Shown: positions 1 through 11,484, counted from the first letter of the stretch. The stretch: 64,000 bases of DNA from Climacium dendroides (GCA_950106755.1 OX467082.1:49928588-49992587); one strand, 5' to 3'. Notes: a model not told the origin generated them from the letters alone. Numbers and translations are program-made.

Positions 1-440
1 CCTAGCTTTACATCAAGGATTGTTGGTGCCTCATGTTGGGGAGATAGATATAATTTCCTTGGAAAAATCTCGTCAATTGAAGCCGGTAAGCTCCATTGCA
101 AATGCCAGCATACCGTAAAGTATCACGGTGTTGAGTAATGAATAAATTATCCACAACTATGGGCATAGCCTATTTGAAGAACTTTGCTTGATCATGTACA
201 CATTAAGCCCACATATCTGGGTCATCTAAATCTACAATTGGAGCTAATTTCTCTCACAATGAATTAAATAGAATCGGCTCCTATCCATATAACAACTAAT
301 AAGGGCTATATGATGCCAATGATGCTTGTCTGCTAAAACGATAACCCATAGCAATCCATGGCAACATCAAGTTCCAATCACAATGATTACCACGAAGTAA
401 TCCGTATTTTTGTAAACCATGCTTGACTATTTGGACAACC
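1..440 (-). pseudogene. Ty3/gypsy integrase C-terminal remnant
   Basis: Read on the minus strand, this is the downstream part of a Ty3/gypsy integrase. The clearest stretch is GLQKYGLLRGNHCDWN followed by LMLPWIAMGYRFSRQAS. After a stop the frame continues with LLYG, EPILFN and LAPIVDLDDPDIWA, then QHRDTLRYAGICNGAYRLQL towards the window edge. These match the usual layout after the integrase core, ending in the basic tail that precedes the 3' end of pol. Several in-frame stops show it is dead. The integrase core with its catalytic acidic residues is not recognisable upstream, so the copy is truncated or interrupted. Identity is by motif recognition. Confidence 0.75.
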
Positions 441-2215
441 AGTTCAGCCAAATCATCCACCTTAATCCCTGAACGTCCGCAAGGCCCTCTGTGGCCATAT
501 GTTTTAGTTTTATGTGTATTTGAGTGCCTGGCCACTGGAATTAGGGTTTTGTTTGCACGAGAAATTTGTAGCCACTGTGAAGGCGTGGCAAATGTGCCAT
601 TACTCGGCATAGAACATGGAGCCGTGCTTTCAAAAATTGGAGGAATATAGAACACGGGATACAATTGGCATACAAGTATGTTTCCAACAGGACCCAAGGG
701 ATCTGTGGGTCGGGAAGTGCAGACGTGGAGTGATCCGTTGGCAGTTGCACGGTGGTAGAGCAGGGGTTCTAGCGGGAGGCTATTTTCCTTGTGGGACTTT
801 GGATTCTACTACAGGAGGGTGTGGCTTCGTTGCGGAAGGATTTTCTAACTGAATTGAGAGCAATATGTAAGACAAATGTTGAATGATGGTGTGGTGTGTG
901 CGTACTTCTATTAGCGTAGTGGGATGGAACAGGGGTTGTTGCAGCCTCTCCTTTTCACGGCAGAAGCAGGACGTGAGGATGAGTGTAGTTAGTGGAATTG
1001 AGAGTGGTGGTCTAGAGTCTGTGCAATTGATAATTTGGAGTGGTGTTGGGTGGTGGCTCTGGCGTATGGGAATAAGACATACCAGCCGATTTTTGCACAA
1101 TGCTGCTACCAGAGGTGCCTGCATACGTACAAGACGAGGCAAACATTTTGCGGAGTTGGACACATTTGCGTGGAGCAACTTCCATTCAAGCAGCACGCAT
1201 TGTTGCCCTCTTGGATGTGTAGTGGATGCAAAGCATCCCATTACCTCCGCGTACCCTCAGGAAGCCGAACACTCCTCAACATTTGTGGTTCCGCTACCTA
1301 TTCAAAAGACATACAACACATATTGAGGTGGACTACAAGGTGAGAGGAGATCGATCCTGAGGGCTTCGGTAGCAAGGTAAATACCATTATACGTGAGAAA
1401 CTATTTCCTGACCCCTCACTTGCAGAAGATGGTGCGGTTGCGATCCATGGCCAGGAAGCGGGTAGAATAGTGATTTGTGGAGGAAATGACGGTACCAGTT
1501 CCGGTGGACACAACAACAATCCTCAACAAACACATAGAGGAGCCACCAAGTGGAATACTACAAACTCCACTGCAAAGCACATTGCCCAAATTGCTAAATC
1601 CAATTCCATCGAGTTCGACGGATCACGGGAGGGTGGAGAACCTTGTCACAGCAATTGGAGTAGGTCCCCCTCTCGGGAGCCAAGAGATTCTCCTCACGCC
1701 GCCACGCCACCTAGAGTCCCCATCCTACACTTGGGAGTGCATGAGCCCCATCAACGGGAGGGCCTCAGGATTATTTGTTTTACACCTCGGAGCGACACCT
1801 CAATCATCTCTGATGTCGTGGGATCCGCCAAACATCATTGTCAATCACAAACAGTTGCGGGAGGCTCTCCACAAGAAAATCAATCGCAGCCGAAGAGGAG
1901 AAAGGGGGGGTAAAGAAACGCCCGCACGATCCGACGTCAAGCACGGGTCCAAGTAAAGTATAGCGTCGTTGCCGCACGAGGTCACAACCATTAGCAAAGG
2001 CTGCCAATCGGGTTGTACCTCCCGAGTGGAAGGCACCAAAACTCCATCCACGGCACAGAAGTCCAATTCTTCTGTGGCCAAGAACTTCAGGCACAATTTT
2101 GAACTATGGTGATGGAAACTTTGATGTAGACATGGCGGGGGTAGTAGTGATGGGAGAACGCCAGGCAGCGACACCGCTGAGGTTACACCCAGATGTTATA
2201 TTAGACACAAAAAAA
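441..2215. other. Unassigned GC-richer segment between two gypsy pieces
   Basis: This stretch separates integrase-like sequence on the left from reverse-transcriptase-like sequence on the right. It is richer in G and C than its surroundings and has overlapping open frames of 70 to 160 codons on both strands. One plus frame near 1035-1343 is Cys/His-rich (CGVGHICVEQLPF, then WMCSGCKASHY), and a plus frame at 1477-1956 is open for 159 codons. I recognise no family. Because a CACTA-type end closes the segment at 2298, it may be the inside of a CACTA transposon or a gene fragment carried by one. I could not find the matching left end. Confidence 0.35.
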
Positions 2216-2298
2216 CACAAGTTGTTTTTTCCGACGTCACCTAAAATCCGTCTGAAAAAATTACAAAACGTCACCTAAAACGCGGGTTTCTTCTAGTG
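2216..2298. mobile_element. CACTA-type transposon terminus
   Basis: Read on the minus strand, the end begins CACTAGAAGAAACCCGCG at 2298. Just inside it are two subterminal copies of ACGTCACCTAAAA (plus-strand sense, about 2234 and 2268) separated by CCGTCTGAAAAAATTAC. A CACTA start plus repeated subterminal motifs is the hallmark of En/Spm (CACTA) elements. Immediately outside, at 2299, gypsy reverse-transcriptase coding sequence starts, so this end marks an insertion into the gypsy copy. The partner terminus was not found in the window. Confidence 0.65.
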
Positions 2299-3710
2299 TA
2301 GGCCTATCAAAACCTGGTCCATTACCCTCTGAAACTTAGTTGGTGCAATCTTGAAGCCAAATGGAAGAAACTTCTAGTGATAGAGTTGATCCTTGCCATC
2401 TTGATCAACTCCTCAAAATGTTGTCTTTACTTGATCTCCCATAAACAATGACAATTGGTGATAATTAGATTGCAAGTTTAAAGTATTGAAAACTCAAGAA
2501 AATCCCATTGCATCAAATATCTCCTTTGGCATTGGCATTAGATACTAATCTGATTTGGTCTTATGGTTAACTAAACGGTAATCTCCACACATCTGTTTTT
2601 CCGTTCGATTGCCAAATACATCTTTCTTGGAAGTCATAACTATAGCACAAGTATATTTGCCATTGAAAAGCTCAATCAAACTCGTGGTTAATAACTCTCA
2701 ACAACGAGTTTGGATACCATTTTTCTCTGAGACACTGAATTGATAGGGGTGTCTAAAGATTGGATGATCATCCTCCAATTGAATATGAATAGGCTTGCCT
2801 TTATAGCCCTCAAACTCCTCCAATTTAAAGGCAAAACAACTATGATACAAGCAAATAAAAGCTTGTATCCTTCGTACTTCAGCACTAGTAAGATTTGGCC
2901 CTAAGTCCAATGGCCAATCATCAAACTCTGTAGTTTCCTTTTCAATCAATGGGGCATCACTATACGCCAGTATGGCTTGTAATTATTAATCTATAGAAGG
3001 CACACTCTCCGTGCCCCAATCTTTTTACTTGAAGTCAAAAGAAAGACTTCCTTACCATAGTTTAGATGAGAGTTTGTGGTATTTGTAGGAAAGAAGGGAT
3101 CTTGAAGAAATATCTTTGAGAACATCTCTTGGGCATCTACTTTTCCAAAATCTTAAGCCAAAGCAACAAAAACACGTTGAGCCTGAAGCTCTTCCCCTGC
3201 ATGCCATTTTAAATGGAAAAATAATTTAGATTCTTCAATCTTAGTGAATTTTGGCTCTATTGCCCCTTGACTATTGCTTTCTGGTTTGAAAGTAAGCAAA
3301 TGGTCACCATGATGTTACTGAATAGCAGGACATGTGCCAATAATCTACACTAGAGTGTTGAGATCCATAGCTTGGCCCAAAAGAAAGCATTATTGACCTT
3401 CTGTGAGATCATGAGCAGTAGTGGTACTAGTCAAAAAGCCCATGGCACATTTTTGTTCATCTGCAATAGGTTCTTCAAGAGTTTGGGAGGTACTACTTCA
3501 AACCATGCCAAGACCATGTGCTCGAAATGCAAAAGAGCTTGGATATGTCACAAAAGTAGGGAAGGCAATTCATGGTGTCCCCAGCTTATTTACACAAGCT
3601 AAAGGAGACTCATCATCTTTGAAAACATCCAAAAGAATATGATGGTCATCTAAAAGATACAAGGTGGTTCACATTTTAGCATCCCTTATAAGCATATGAA
3701 ATGTAGCTAG
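2299..3710 (-). pseudogene. Ty3/gypsy gag-protease-reverse transcriptase remnant
   Basis: The minus strand gives a degenerate gag/protease region (about 3710-3000) followed by the N-terminal half of a Ty3/gypsy reverse transcriptase (about 2950-2300). Readable stretches are EEFEGYKGKPIHIQLEDDHP, then VMTSKKDVFGNRTEKQMCGD, then FLPFGFKIAPTKFQRVMDQ. The last is the conserved PFG..NAP..FQ-type block of the RT fingers and palm. Stops and frameshifts interrupt all frames. The catalytic block containing the Asp pair would lie further downstream and is lost at the CACTA insertion. The piece has the same orientation as the integrase remnant at 1-440, and both may derive from one element. Confidence 0.75.
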
Positions 3711-4200
3711 GTTGGTCCAAATCTAATGTAGGCAATAGACGTAAGTTTGAATCAGTTTTCAATTTGTGGTTATGAATGTCGTTGTAATAAGTTGTTGTGA
3801 TTGCCAGTCGGGTATGTGTGATGTTTAAAAATTTATAACAGTCCTTATTGGAGTTTATATAAAGTCTGAATGTTGTCTTATCGAATTACCAATTTGGTTT
3901 GTGTTATGTTTGCATGCTGGTGGTCAATTATGAATGAGTTGTGAGAGGAGTTTTATGAGAAGATTTAATTAAGGATGGAAGACGGAGAGTAAAATTATAA
4001 TTCCAAGTTGGCGAAGACTTGTGAAGGCTGAAATAAATCTACAAGAATCAAATCGGCAGTCAAGGAATATTCGGTCCCTGTAGGAGCAAAGACAGCAAGT
4101 GCTTAAGGTTGGTACCAAATGGGAAGATGAAAGACCAGCAGGCTCATTGGAAGAAGTACCGGTCGAGGATGGAGTGAAAGTTCCAAGTTTGGAGAAAGCG
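3711..4200. other. Intergenic, no recognisable feature
   Basis: I see no convincing coding sequence or repeat here. It is probably leader or LTR-derived sequence of the adjoining gypsy remnant, but no LTR ends could be placed. Confidence 0.4.
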
Positions 4201-4203
4201 TAA

Positions 4204-4353
4204 CACTACTAGAAAATTTCGTATTTCTGTTGTTTTGGTCGCGTTGATCCGGTCAAAATCTGACAGAAATCTATTGGTTTCAACAGATTTCTGTCAGATT
4301 TTGACCAGATCAACGCGACCAAAACAACAGAAAAATGAAATTTTCTAGTAGTG
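4204..4353. mobile_element. CACTA-type MITE (hairpin) with TAA target duplication
   Basis: This 150-bp element starts CACTACTAGAAAATTTC and ends with its inverted complement. The whole element is nearly a perfect palindrome around a short spacer (ATTGGTTTCAAC, about 4273-4284). It is flanked on both sides by TAA (4201-4203 and 4354-4356), the 3-bp target duplication expected for CACTA transposons. It encodes nothing. A transcript would fold into a long hairpin. Confidence 0.92.
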
Positions 4354-4356
4354 TAA

Positions 4357-6477
4357 GGCAGATGGAGACATAAAATTAAAGATCTAATTGGGAGCCATCT
4401 TACCCTTGTGGCCTTTAAGAGTGGAGAGTTCCTAGTTAAGAAATTAGTATATTTTGTGAGGAAAAATATTTTTTTATGCAGTAAATGAACATGTTTTTTT
4501 CTTATGATTTTTGTTGCAATGACTTATTTGGCCTAATAGTATTCTAATTAGAGACAACCCTATTAGAAAGACCTCCCTAGGAACGAACTTTACTATTGCT
4601 TTACGTATTTCAATTAGGACCTAAGCGAATCTACATTGCATCACTTGTAGTAGTAGTAGAGGAGTAACATACAAACTCAACGCTTCAAAAAACACAAGAT
4701 TTGAGTGATTTTTGAGAAAGTTATAGGGTTTTGAATTTTTTGAGTTTTTGTGATGAGTCCCTAGAGTGGAGCGCCACGTTTTCTGAAATCTAGGTTTTTC
4801 GAAGATTCTCTGAAATCTAGGTATTTTCAATATTTTTGAAATCTAGGAAATTTGAAGATTTTCAAATCTAGAACTTTGAAAGATTTCTTAATTATATTTG
4901 TAGGGTATATTTCGCAAAATACAAAATCTGTCATGTTTGTAGATTTAGAATTTTTTTTTTTTAAAAAAAAAAAATGTCTTTTCAATACCTCCTTGATTGA
5001 TTCAAGGTAGATTCTATTTTGCTTTCAAGACTCATACTAGTTGTAGTTTTTATTTTTAAATATGTTCTTATAATAACATATGAATTCATTTCTATGATTT
5101 AAAGAGAGCTAATATAACCCATGTTAACCCATGTACCCACTAAGTCTGTATGAAACTTCAAACTACTGATCTGCCTCTAAGCCATATGGCTAGATGTCGG
5201 AAATCAAAGTAAATCTAGATCAGTATCATACTAAACAGTAGTTACTCTCTGTAGAGAAGAAATTAGACCTTGTTCAAGCACGAACGAGCTGGTCTGTTAG
5301 CTTAATCAAGGCTAGATACAACAAAAAAATATAGAAACTTAAAAAAGAGCTCCAATGTCTGATGCTAGCTCCCTAAGTCTGTATCTGTATCAGAGATATA
5401 CTGAGCTAGTTCTTGTTATTTGCTGTCTTTGTTACGTATTGTGAAACATGTCTTTGTCGCAGCAAAATAGATACCTATGATACTTACATCTCTATCACCA
5501 AAATGAAGCAATTGCACTCTTGTAATACAAACATATTCACATTCCAAGCAAAGCATAAACATAGTGATGGATTTGAGCAATATAAATTGCTGCAACAATG
5601 TCCTTCATAAGCCAATAAGATTGAATGTTTGGAATTTTTCTAAAAAATTCCCCTGGAGGTGGTAATTCTCACTTGTACCCATACCAGATAACAAATTATT
5701 AGTATGCCACTTGACATGTACAAGGTGTTTACACATTAACACAACTTGTTATCGTTATTTACTTGAGAAATAAATCTCCAATTCTATAATATTTACAAAA
5801 CATTGGCGTGAGTATGTTTGCAGAATGAATACTAAGAAGGCACCACCTGTTGGCTTCTAATTTGGGAACCTCACGCCATTGCAGAGAGTTTTTGCAGCTA
5901 CATTCAAAACACTTCAACAAATGAAACTCTCTTAGCATAGATCTGGACTCTTGTACGAACAAATCAAAGGCAAGAAGACACCTCGTGTAGCGCTGGTTAT
6001 TTTCAAAAAAATTTGAAAAAAAACTGGGGAGACGGATAGCTACGTGGTAGTTTCAAAGGCCTTGCGAGCCAATGGACTGTTTGTCATTCAGCTCAGTATT
6101 AACTCCGTCCCATTTAAGGCACAGTCAAGTCCCAAAGCGCCGTTGTTCTTTACTAATAAATAGTGTATATATGACTATGATATGAGACCTGGAGGTGCAC
6201 ATTGAAGCCATGTATGAGTGAAAGCATCATCAAGATATTAGCCTTTGTACAAACTACTAGGTCCAACATGTGTAGTATGGTGCTACGTACTCATCTCTAT
6301 TAGTTTAGAAACTCTTAAACTAATATTGAAAACATTCTTTAATTTTTCCACAATAATATATATAACTATGTAATAAGTAATTATATTCCAAATGTGGATA
6401 AGCAATAGAAGTATAAAATTCAAGGAGAAAAACCAGAATTAGCTTATATTTGAGTAAAATTTGTGCTTATATTTTAT
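4357..6477. other. AT-rich intergenic DNA
   Basis: There is no supported gene. Around 4770-4880 a short phrase of the type GAAATCTAGG recurs several times as a degenerate local repeat. A homopolymer T/A switch lies near 4951-4974. Open frames here are short and lack family features. Confidence 0.4.
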
Positions 6478-6522
6478 AAAATTTTCCAAAGAATCCAATG
6501 GTGTAATTCTTTGGAAAATTTT
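6478..6522. repeat. Short perfect inverted repeat
   Basis: Two 17-base arms (6478-6494 and 6506-6522, AAAATTTTCCAAAGAAT and its complement) flank an 11-base loop. No gene lies within several hundred bases, so a terminator role is not supported. It may be a relic of a small transposon. Confidence 0.7.
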
Positions 6523-7100
6523 GACTTGATGTTTAGCCTATGTTAGTGTTTTTCATGAGCTAAATGGTTTTCTAAACACTAATTTTTCAAAATTTCCAAG
6601 AACTTTAGGCCTTTGGAGCCTAGTTAGACACCTTCAAGTGTCTACCTTTTGTTATTGTCACAAGATTGGCGACTCATGATCATCCATTGCAGGTGTTTGC
6701 CAATGGTACTAATACACACTTTTCTTGTGTTTTTGCAATTCATTGTTGGGGGAAGAAGATCCAATTTGGATTTCTTGGATTTTGTTGTGGTACCTTCCTT
6801 CATGGCAGACATTGTTGCCAACGGTTTCTAGTTTTGTCTCATTTTGTGTTCATGATTAGGCTTTCATTTTCATAGACATATTGTGGTGGTGAGATCAAAT
6901 TAATCACTAGCAAGACCATTTTCTGTACACTAAGTAGGCAGTGCTAGTTTGAATTGCAATGATTGGTAAGTAATGACCCATGAATTACAAATTTGGTGGT
7001 GATACAAGTACAGGTGTAGGTTGCCTTTAGCCTTTAGATAGTTACAAGTATTTAGATAGTCATTTTATGGTACACACTAGGAGTCGATATTATTGATCTC
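6523..7100. other. Intergenic DNA before a gypsy element
   Basis: I see no supported gene or repeat. The stretch probably includes the leader of the gypsy copy that begins at about 7100, but no LTR boundary could be placed. Confidence 0.3.
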
Positions 7101-8335
7101 TATCTCTAAATTATTTGAAGGATACTCACATTGACGACTTTAGGCCAACGGTGGATACCAATGAGGCTCTTGGGTCTATTTCAGTGTTGGATATCACTAG
7201 TAGCGAGACTAGTAGGCTTCGGGTTTGGAGTGTGGGAACATTTTACGAAATGGATGACGATCCTCATAGTATGGTGAGGAATTGATACTTTAGAAGGGCT
7301 GGAGGCATTTTTGTTCCCAACTAGAAGTTCCTATTCTGGACTTGGATGAAGGTGAGGTGTCAACAATCTCCAAACTTCAACGATTGGTATGCTTTTGAAT
7401 TGTTGTCATAGCTCTTAGAGTATGAAGTATTTCAAACATATGAGTGATGGACTGAAGAACATGCGCTCCAATTGTGCCAAGTAGAACGCTATTAGTAGAC
7501 TCATATGGAACTTATTACTGCGCTCAAGGAGGGTGCAACAATAGGTTTGATTCCCATGGAGAAAGAAGAAGGAAATTTGGAAAAGAAAGAAGATGGTTCA
7601 TTTCTTGAGGACACCAAGAGAAAGACCTTGGCACTAGTCCAACCTTCCATTATCTTATTTCAAAAAATGCAAGCCATACAAGCAACATTGGCTATAGTTG
7701 GTGATTCACCATTGTTTGAACTATTGCACCTTTTCATTACTCATTTAGAGGTTGAGTATGGAGGTTTTCAACGTAATCAAATGCAACGCATTCAAGACTT
7801 TAAGCATGAGAAGGAGGATACTCCACGCATGATGTATACAAGGTTGTCACGGTTTGTAGTTGAGTCTAGAGGTGTATTTGCAGAGAGTCAATTTGTGGAG
7901 ATTTTTTAATTCAAAATTGACAAAAGACTTTTGAATTTAGCCACACCTTGGATTATTATCAACTATGAGGATCGAGCAATGTTACTACAAGCATTTGCTG
8001 AAGTTGAGAGATGTGATAGAATTCTAAGCCAACATAATGCTACTGACATGGTTTTTTGGATGACATTTAGCACTAAGACTAATTCCAATTGCCTAAAGAA
8101 GAAGAAGGCCCAATCTACAAATAAGCCTAGACAAAAAACAGAAGTGGCCAAGGTAGGGAAAAAATCCAAGAAAAAGGAGTTGAAGTGTATTCATTGTGGT
8201 AGGCTTAACTATGATGCAGATCATTGCTTCATTTTACATCTAAAAACCCGACCTGCTTCAAAGAAAGAAAAAGCTCTAGAAGCCAAAATTGCAGAGCTTG
8301 AAAAGCACTTCAATACTATAGCTTCATTTGGCTAA
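7100..8335 (+). pseudogene. Ty3/gypsy gag remnant with altered zinc knuckle
   Basis: A chain of plus-strand frames (best at 7505-7909 and 7931-8335) reads as retrotransposon gag. It has a charged helical capsid-like part (TPRMMYTRLSRFVVESRGVF, then DKRLLNLATPWIIINYEDRA), a Lys-rich linker and a zinc-knuckle-like motif near 8186. The knuckle reads CIHCGRLNYDADHC, spacing C-x2-C-x4-Y-x4-C, so the usual His is Tyr. A coiled stretch ending ELEKHFNTI follows. Stops separate the segments (for example at 7907-7909). Upstream sequence from about 7100 continues the frame with more stops. No LTR was identified. Confidence 0.65.
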
Positions 8336-9300
8336 ATTACTATAGCCAAGTTGACTTCTCAAACTACAGCTAGTGGCTTTGCTTCAAATTTATATGTGTT
8401 TGGTGCCGCCGGAGAGATGGTGGTATCAATAGCTGCCACATGTGCCTAAACAATAGCCAAGTTAGTTGCACAACCTTTTAATATACTCAAAGATAGTGGA
8501 TGTATTCGACAAGTTGGCTTGCTAGACCATATTGATCAAGCACATTTGCTATTATTATTTGGCTTTGTAGATACTACTTCTATTATTCATTCTCATATTC
8601 CAATGACACCAATGCCACATCACCACATGAAAGGATTACTACAAATGACTTGGCTCACACTTTGACTTACAAAGTGTTATAAATGCCGGTATTTTTTTTT
8701 GTAGAGATGTTGGCTCTAAACTTTACACCAACTCAAGTGTTTCATTTAGCTGGCAAGATATTGGAGGGCAAAGTACCTATGCCATCTCTCAAAGTGTCTC
8801 AAGCTATTATTGAGCCTTCTACAAAAAAAAATTTGATAAAGTTGTGAGCTAAGCTTGCAACTAAAGCTATTGCAGTGTTTGAAGAGGGTGTTGTGCAACA
8901 AGTAGAGGTATTGCTATTATTTGATGCACCTTTGACTACGGGAGTGGATTATTTAGCAGATGTTGTAGCTAGGTCTACTTGAAAACGTCATAACTTACAA
9001 CCAGGTGTGGTACGACTAGTTAATGATAACAATATTCTTGTTGTCAACCGTACGGATGGTAATACCACTTATGTTACACCATTGTAGGTAATGATGGACT
9101 TTGGTGTTTAACCAATGATGATTGACAAGCGGCTTGCCTAAGAATTAAGTCTCACTGCAATAGATCTTGAGCCTTGTCTTTTCACCATTGTTACTTTGGT
9201 TAGAGGTACAAAGCGTGCAACTAGTTATATTAAATAGCCATTGGAGTTGATTTTTTGCATTGGACCTAGGCCACTTTAGTCACATTTCTCACTATAGTGT
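8336..9300 (+). pseudogene. Ty3/gypsy aspartic protease region, degenerate
   Basis: Downstream of gag the frame reads MLALNFTPTQVFHLAGKI, then VVNRTDGNTTYVTPL, then MMDFGV and MMIDKRLA, then ELSLTAIDLEPCLFTIVTLV. This resembles a retropepsin domain in which the active-site D-S/T-G appears as D-F-G near 9097. It contains many stops, several of which are one C-to-T step from Gln or Arg codons. Reverse transcriptase and integrase are not seen downstream. The next recognisable domain is a methyltransferase-like one. Confidence 0.55.
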
Positions 9301-9699
9301 ACAGTCACTAGTGCTACCAACTATAACATTTTGGTTGGTCAGTAAGTGTTATATCCCCTTAATTTTGGTCTTGATAATTGGACTAAAGAGGTATGGATTA
9401 GAACAAGATGGTCTTCTGGTGATGGGAAAAAAAATTCATTCCCATGGCTTTTGCAATAGCTGCTATAACTATGTCAACAAAGACTTTGTTTAATTGTAGT
9501 GCATTAGTATCAGATTTACTATGTAAACTAGTGCTTATAGAAGAAGAGACTATTACATTTATGTCTAACTCTATGGCATTGTCTGATCCATCTCCTTTTG
9601 AAGTCCCTAGCAAACATTGCAAGGACCCTATTCCTTCATGGAGTACATATGTTGAATTGTTTTAGCAATGCCAAGATATTGTGGCTTCATTGGATCCAA

Positions 9700-10275
9700 A
9701 AAATAAATGATTTGTCTCCTCTTTACTACTTTTTGCTCAACCTATTCATTGGCATCCACTAGTAGAGGGTATTATCCTTGTGGAGCTATTTGCAAGCATT
9801 GGCACCAATTTGGCAGTTGTTTTGGAGGCCAAACTTAAGATCAAATACTACATTCATATGGATAACAAGGTTACACTCAACCAAGCAGCCCACCATCATA
9901 TTCAACAATTATTGGCCTTATATCCAAAGCAATTATTTCTTTCTGCGATTCATGGTTGTTTTAGCAAACTCCCTCAAGATGTCACGTTTATTAGTAATGA
10001 GGATTTGAGGAGGTTGGGCCATATTGATTTACTCATAACTAGTTGTTCTTGTTAAGGCCATTCATGTACATGAGCTAGTAGAGGTCTTGCTGATCCTTGA
10101 TCTAGTTTATTTGCAGACTTGTTCCGTCTTATATAGTAGTGGTATACCTACTAGTCTACTCTACTAGGATGTATTTTTGAGAATGTGCCACCATTATGTG
10201 ACAGAAGGCCACAGGTTCTCAAGAATGGACACTATATTCATCAATTTCTAGGCCCTCCAACTTTTGTGGATATTA
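9700..10275 (+). pseudogene. Retrotransposon-borne C5 cytosine-methyltransferase-like domain, decayed
   Basis: One plus-strand frame, read through its stops, shows the order of a C5 DNA methyltransferase. The SAM-binding motif I appears as VELFASIGTNLAVVLEAKL (about 9780). After YYIHMDN and a helical stretch comes the catalytic loop at about 10020-10064, GHIDLLITSCSC, stop, GHS, in the place of a Pro-Cys-Gln motif. The Cys is kept, Pro is now Ser and Gln (CAA) is a TAA stop. About 100 bases on, IFENVPPL (about 10171) matches motif VI (Glu-Asn-Val). Recognisable sequence stops abruptly after GPPTFVD near 10275, so the target-recognition half is missing. In-frame stops at 10053, 10068 and beyond show it is dead. 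Its position after gag and protease in the same strand suggests it was part of the retroelement polyprotein. Confidence 0.7.
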
Positions 10276-10279
10276 CAAT

Positions 10280-11249
10280 TTCGGGTAACTCATTCAAAAT
10301 TCCTTCCAATCAATCAGACAACCCATTTGAAACCGCACACAAGCACCAACACAGCTCACAGTTTAATTATATTGACTTGGACTACAGCCATGCATCCATA
10401 CACCAACATTATGCAAATCATGACTCACTTCCACTCGGTTAACTCATTCTTCAACCATCAATTCCTGATTTATTTCCATTTCATTTATCCAACTTGGTAA
10501 CAAATCACCATTACAGACATAAAGTTTGTAATACAAAATTCGTCATCTCTTGAAATCTCACTCCGACTAGGTCCTGAATTCACTGATTTGAAACTTCCCC
10601 CTCTCCACGAGTAACACCGGGATCTCCTTCAACATTTGGCATTTAATTCACTCCGACTAGGACATTCCTTATCCTCAGTCTCTCACTTCACACAGCCAAC
10701 ATAATTATTTTCGTAAACTCTCCAACTAGGCAACTTCAAGCACCTACATAGAATCTTCAATCACCGGCACTTGAATTCCTGTTTTCGGACTCCGCAGGCA
10801 CTTCCTCAATCTGCATAAAATCTCCAACTTGAACACTCACTTCTCCAACAAGCCACACGCTGACACACTTTCAGCACGCCAATTAGAACACATAACCAAA
10901 AACAATCCAAATCAAACTTCCAATTAGGACTCACACAAACAAAACACACAAACAAACACAAATATACAACACTACTTGGCTGGGACTCCGACTGGAACTC
11001 TCATCAGTGGGTAAAGAAAAATGAATTCAAAACCAGCCTAATAGGAAACCCAGACAGTTGCCAAATCACGAAATACAATAAACCGCATCAACCACATGTC
11101 CTCCTAATTGGAACTGCATAGAAACCGTTAAAAACCAGCCTTGACAACCAAATCGGGATCAACTCCATAGAATCCGATTTGGACTTAACTTCCAGCTAGA
11201 CATAAATCGACTTGGCAACTGACTCCAACTAGGAAACTAATGGCTGACT
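10280..11249. other. G-poor, A/C-rich tract with a short recurring motif
   Basis: The plus strand is strikingly poor in G. A phrase like CTCCGACTAGG or CTCCAACTAGG recurs at about 10560, 10648, 10730, 10986 and 11222. No coding sequence is supported. The same composition resumes on the far side of the 12.1-kb transposon (from 23381), which indicates the transposon inserted into this tract. It could be an LTR or 3' region of the decayed gypsy element. Confidence 0.5.
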
Positions 11250-11260
11250 CATGTTAGCCC
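11250..11260. repeat. Candidate target-site duplication, left
   Basis: CATGTTAGCCC occurs here and again at 23370-23380, immediately outside the two inverted termini. An 11-bp duplication is within the range known for Mutator-like transposons. One unpaired base (23369) on the right leaves the exact junction uncertain by one base. Confidence 0.7.
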
Positions 11261-11345
11261 AACGACGCTAGCATGTGAGCATGTGAGCATGAGCCTATGA
11301 GCGGTGAACGTGAGCCTAAGAGCGGTGAGCAGGAATTGTGTGAGC
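11261..11345 (+). repeat. Left terminal inverted repeat with GTGAGC arrays
   Basis: The outer end is followed by tandem GTGAGC/GAGCCTATGAG-type repeats, up to GTGAGCCTG near 11348. They pair with the right terminus, allowing for small indels. Repeats of this kind near transposon ends are commonly transposase-binding sites, but that role is inferred here. Confidence 0.75.
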
Positions 11346-11461
11346 CTGAAGACTACAAATTTGAATCATGATATAATTTCTAATTTTTTTAGTTAAAAAA
11401 TTAAAAAGATTGATTTTTTTTAGCAAAGTTTATTTTTAGAAAAATATGACCTATTGCCACA

Positions 11462-11484
11462 GGACCCATGACCGTGGATTTAAA
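11462..11484 (+). repeat. Subterminal inverted block, left copy
   Basis: This block contains CATGACCGTGGATTTAAA and matches the complement of 23248-23270 with two mismatches over 23 bases. It lies about 200 bp from the left end but only about 100 bp from the right end, so the two termini are asymmetric. Confidence 0.8.

Noticed and set aside
5413..6000. Open frames of 60-76 codons in the 5.4-6.0 kb stretch
   Set aside because: They overlap on both strands, have no recognisable motifs and fit random open frames in this composition.
10185..10500. Short plus-strand open frames as a separate gene
   Set aside because: The first part is the methyltransferase frame after a stop (ENVPPL), and the rest is compositionally biased G-poor DNA.
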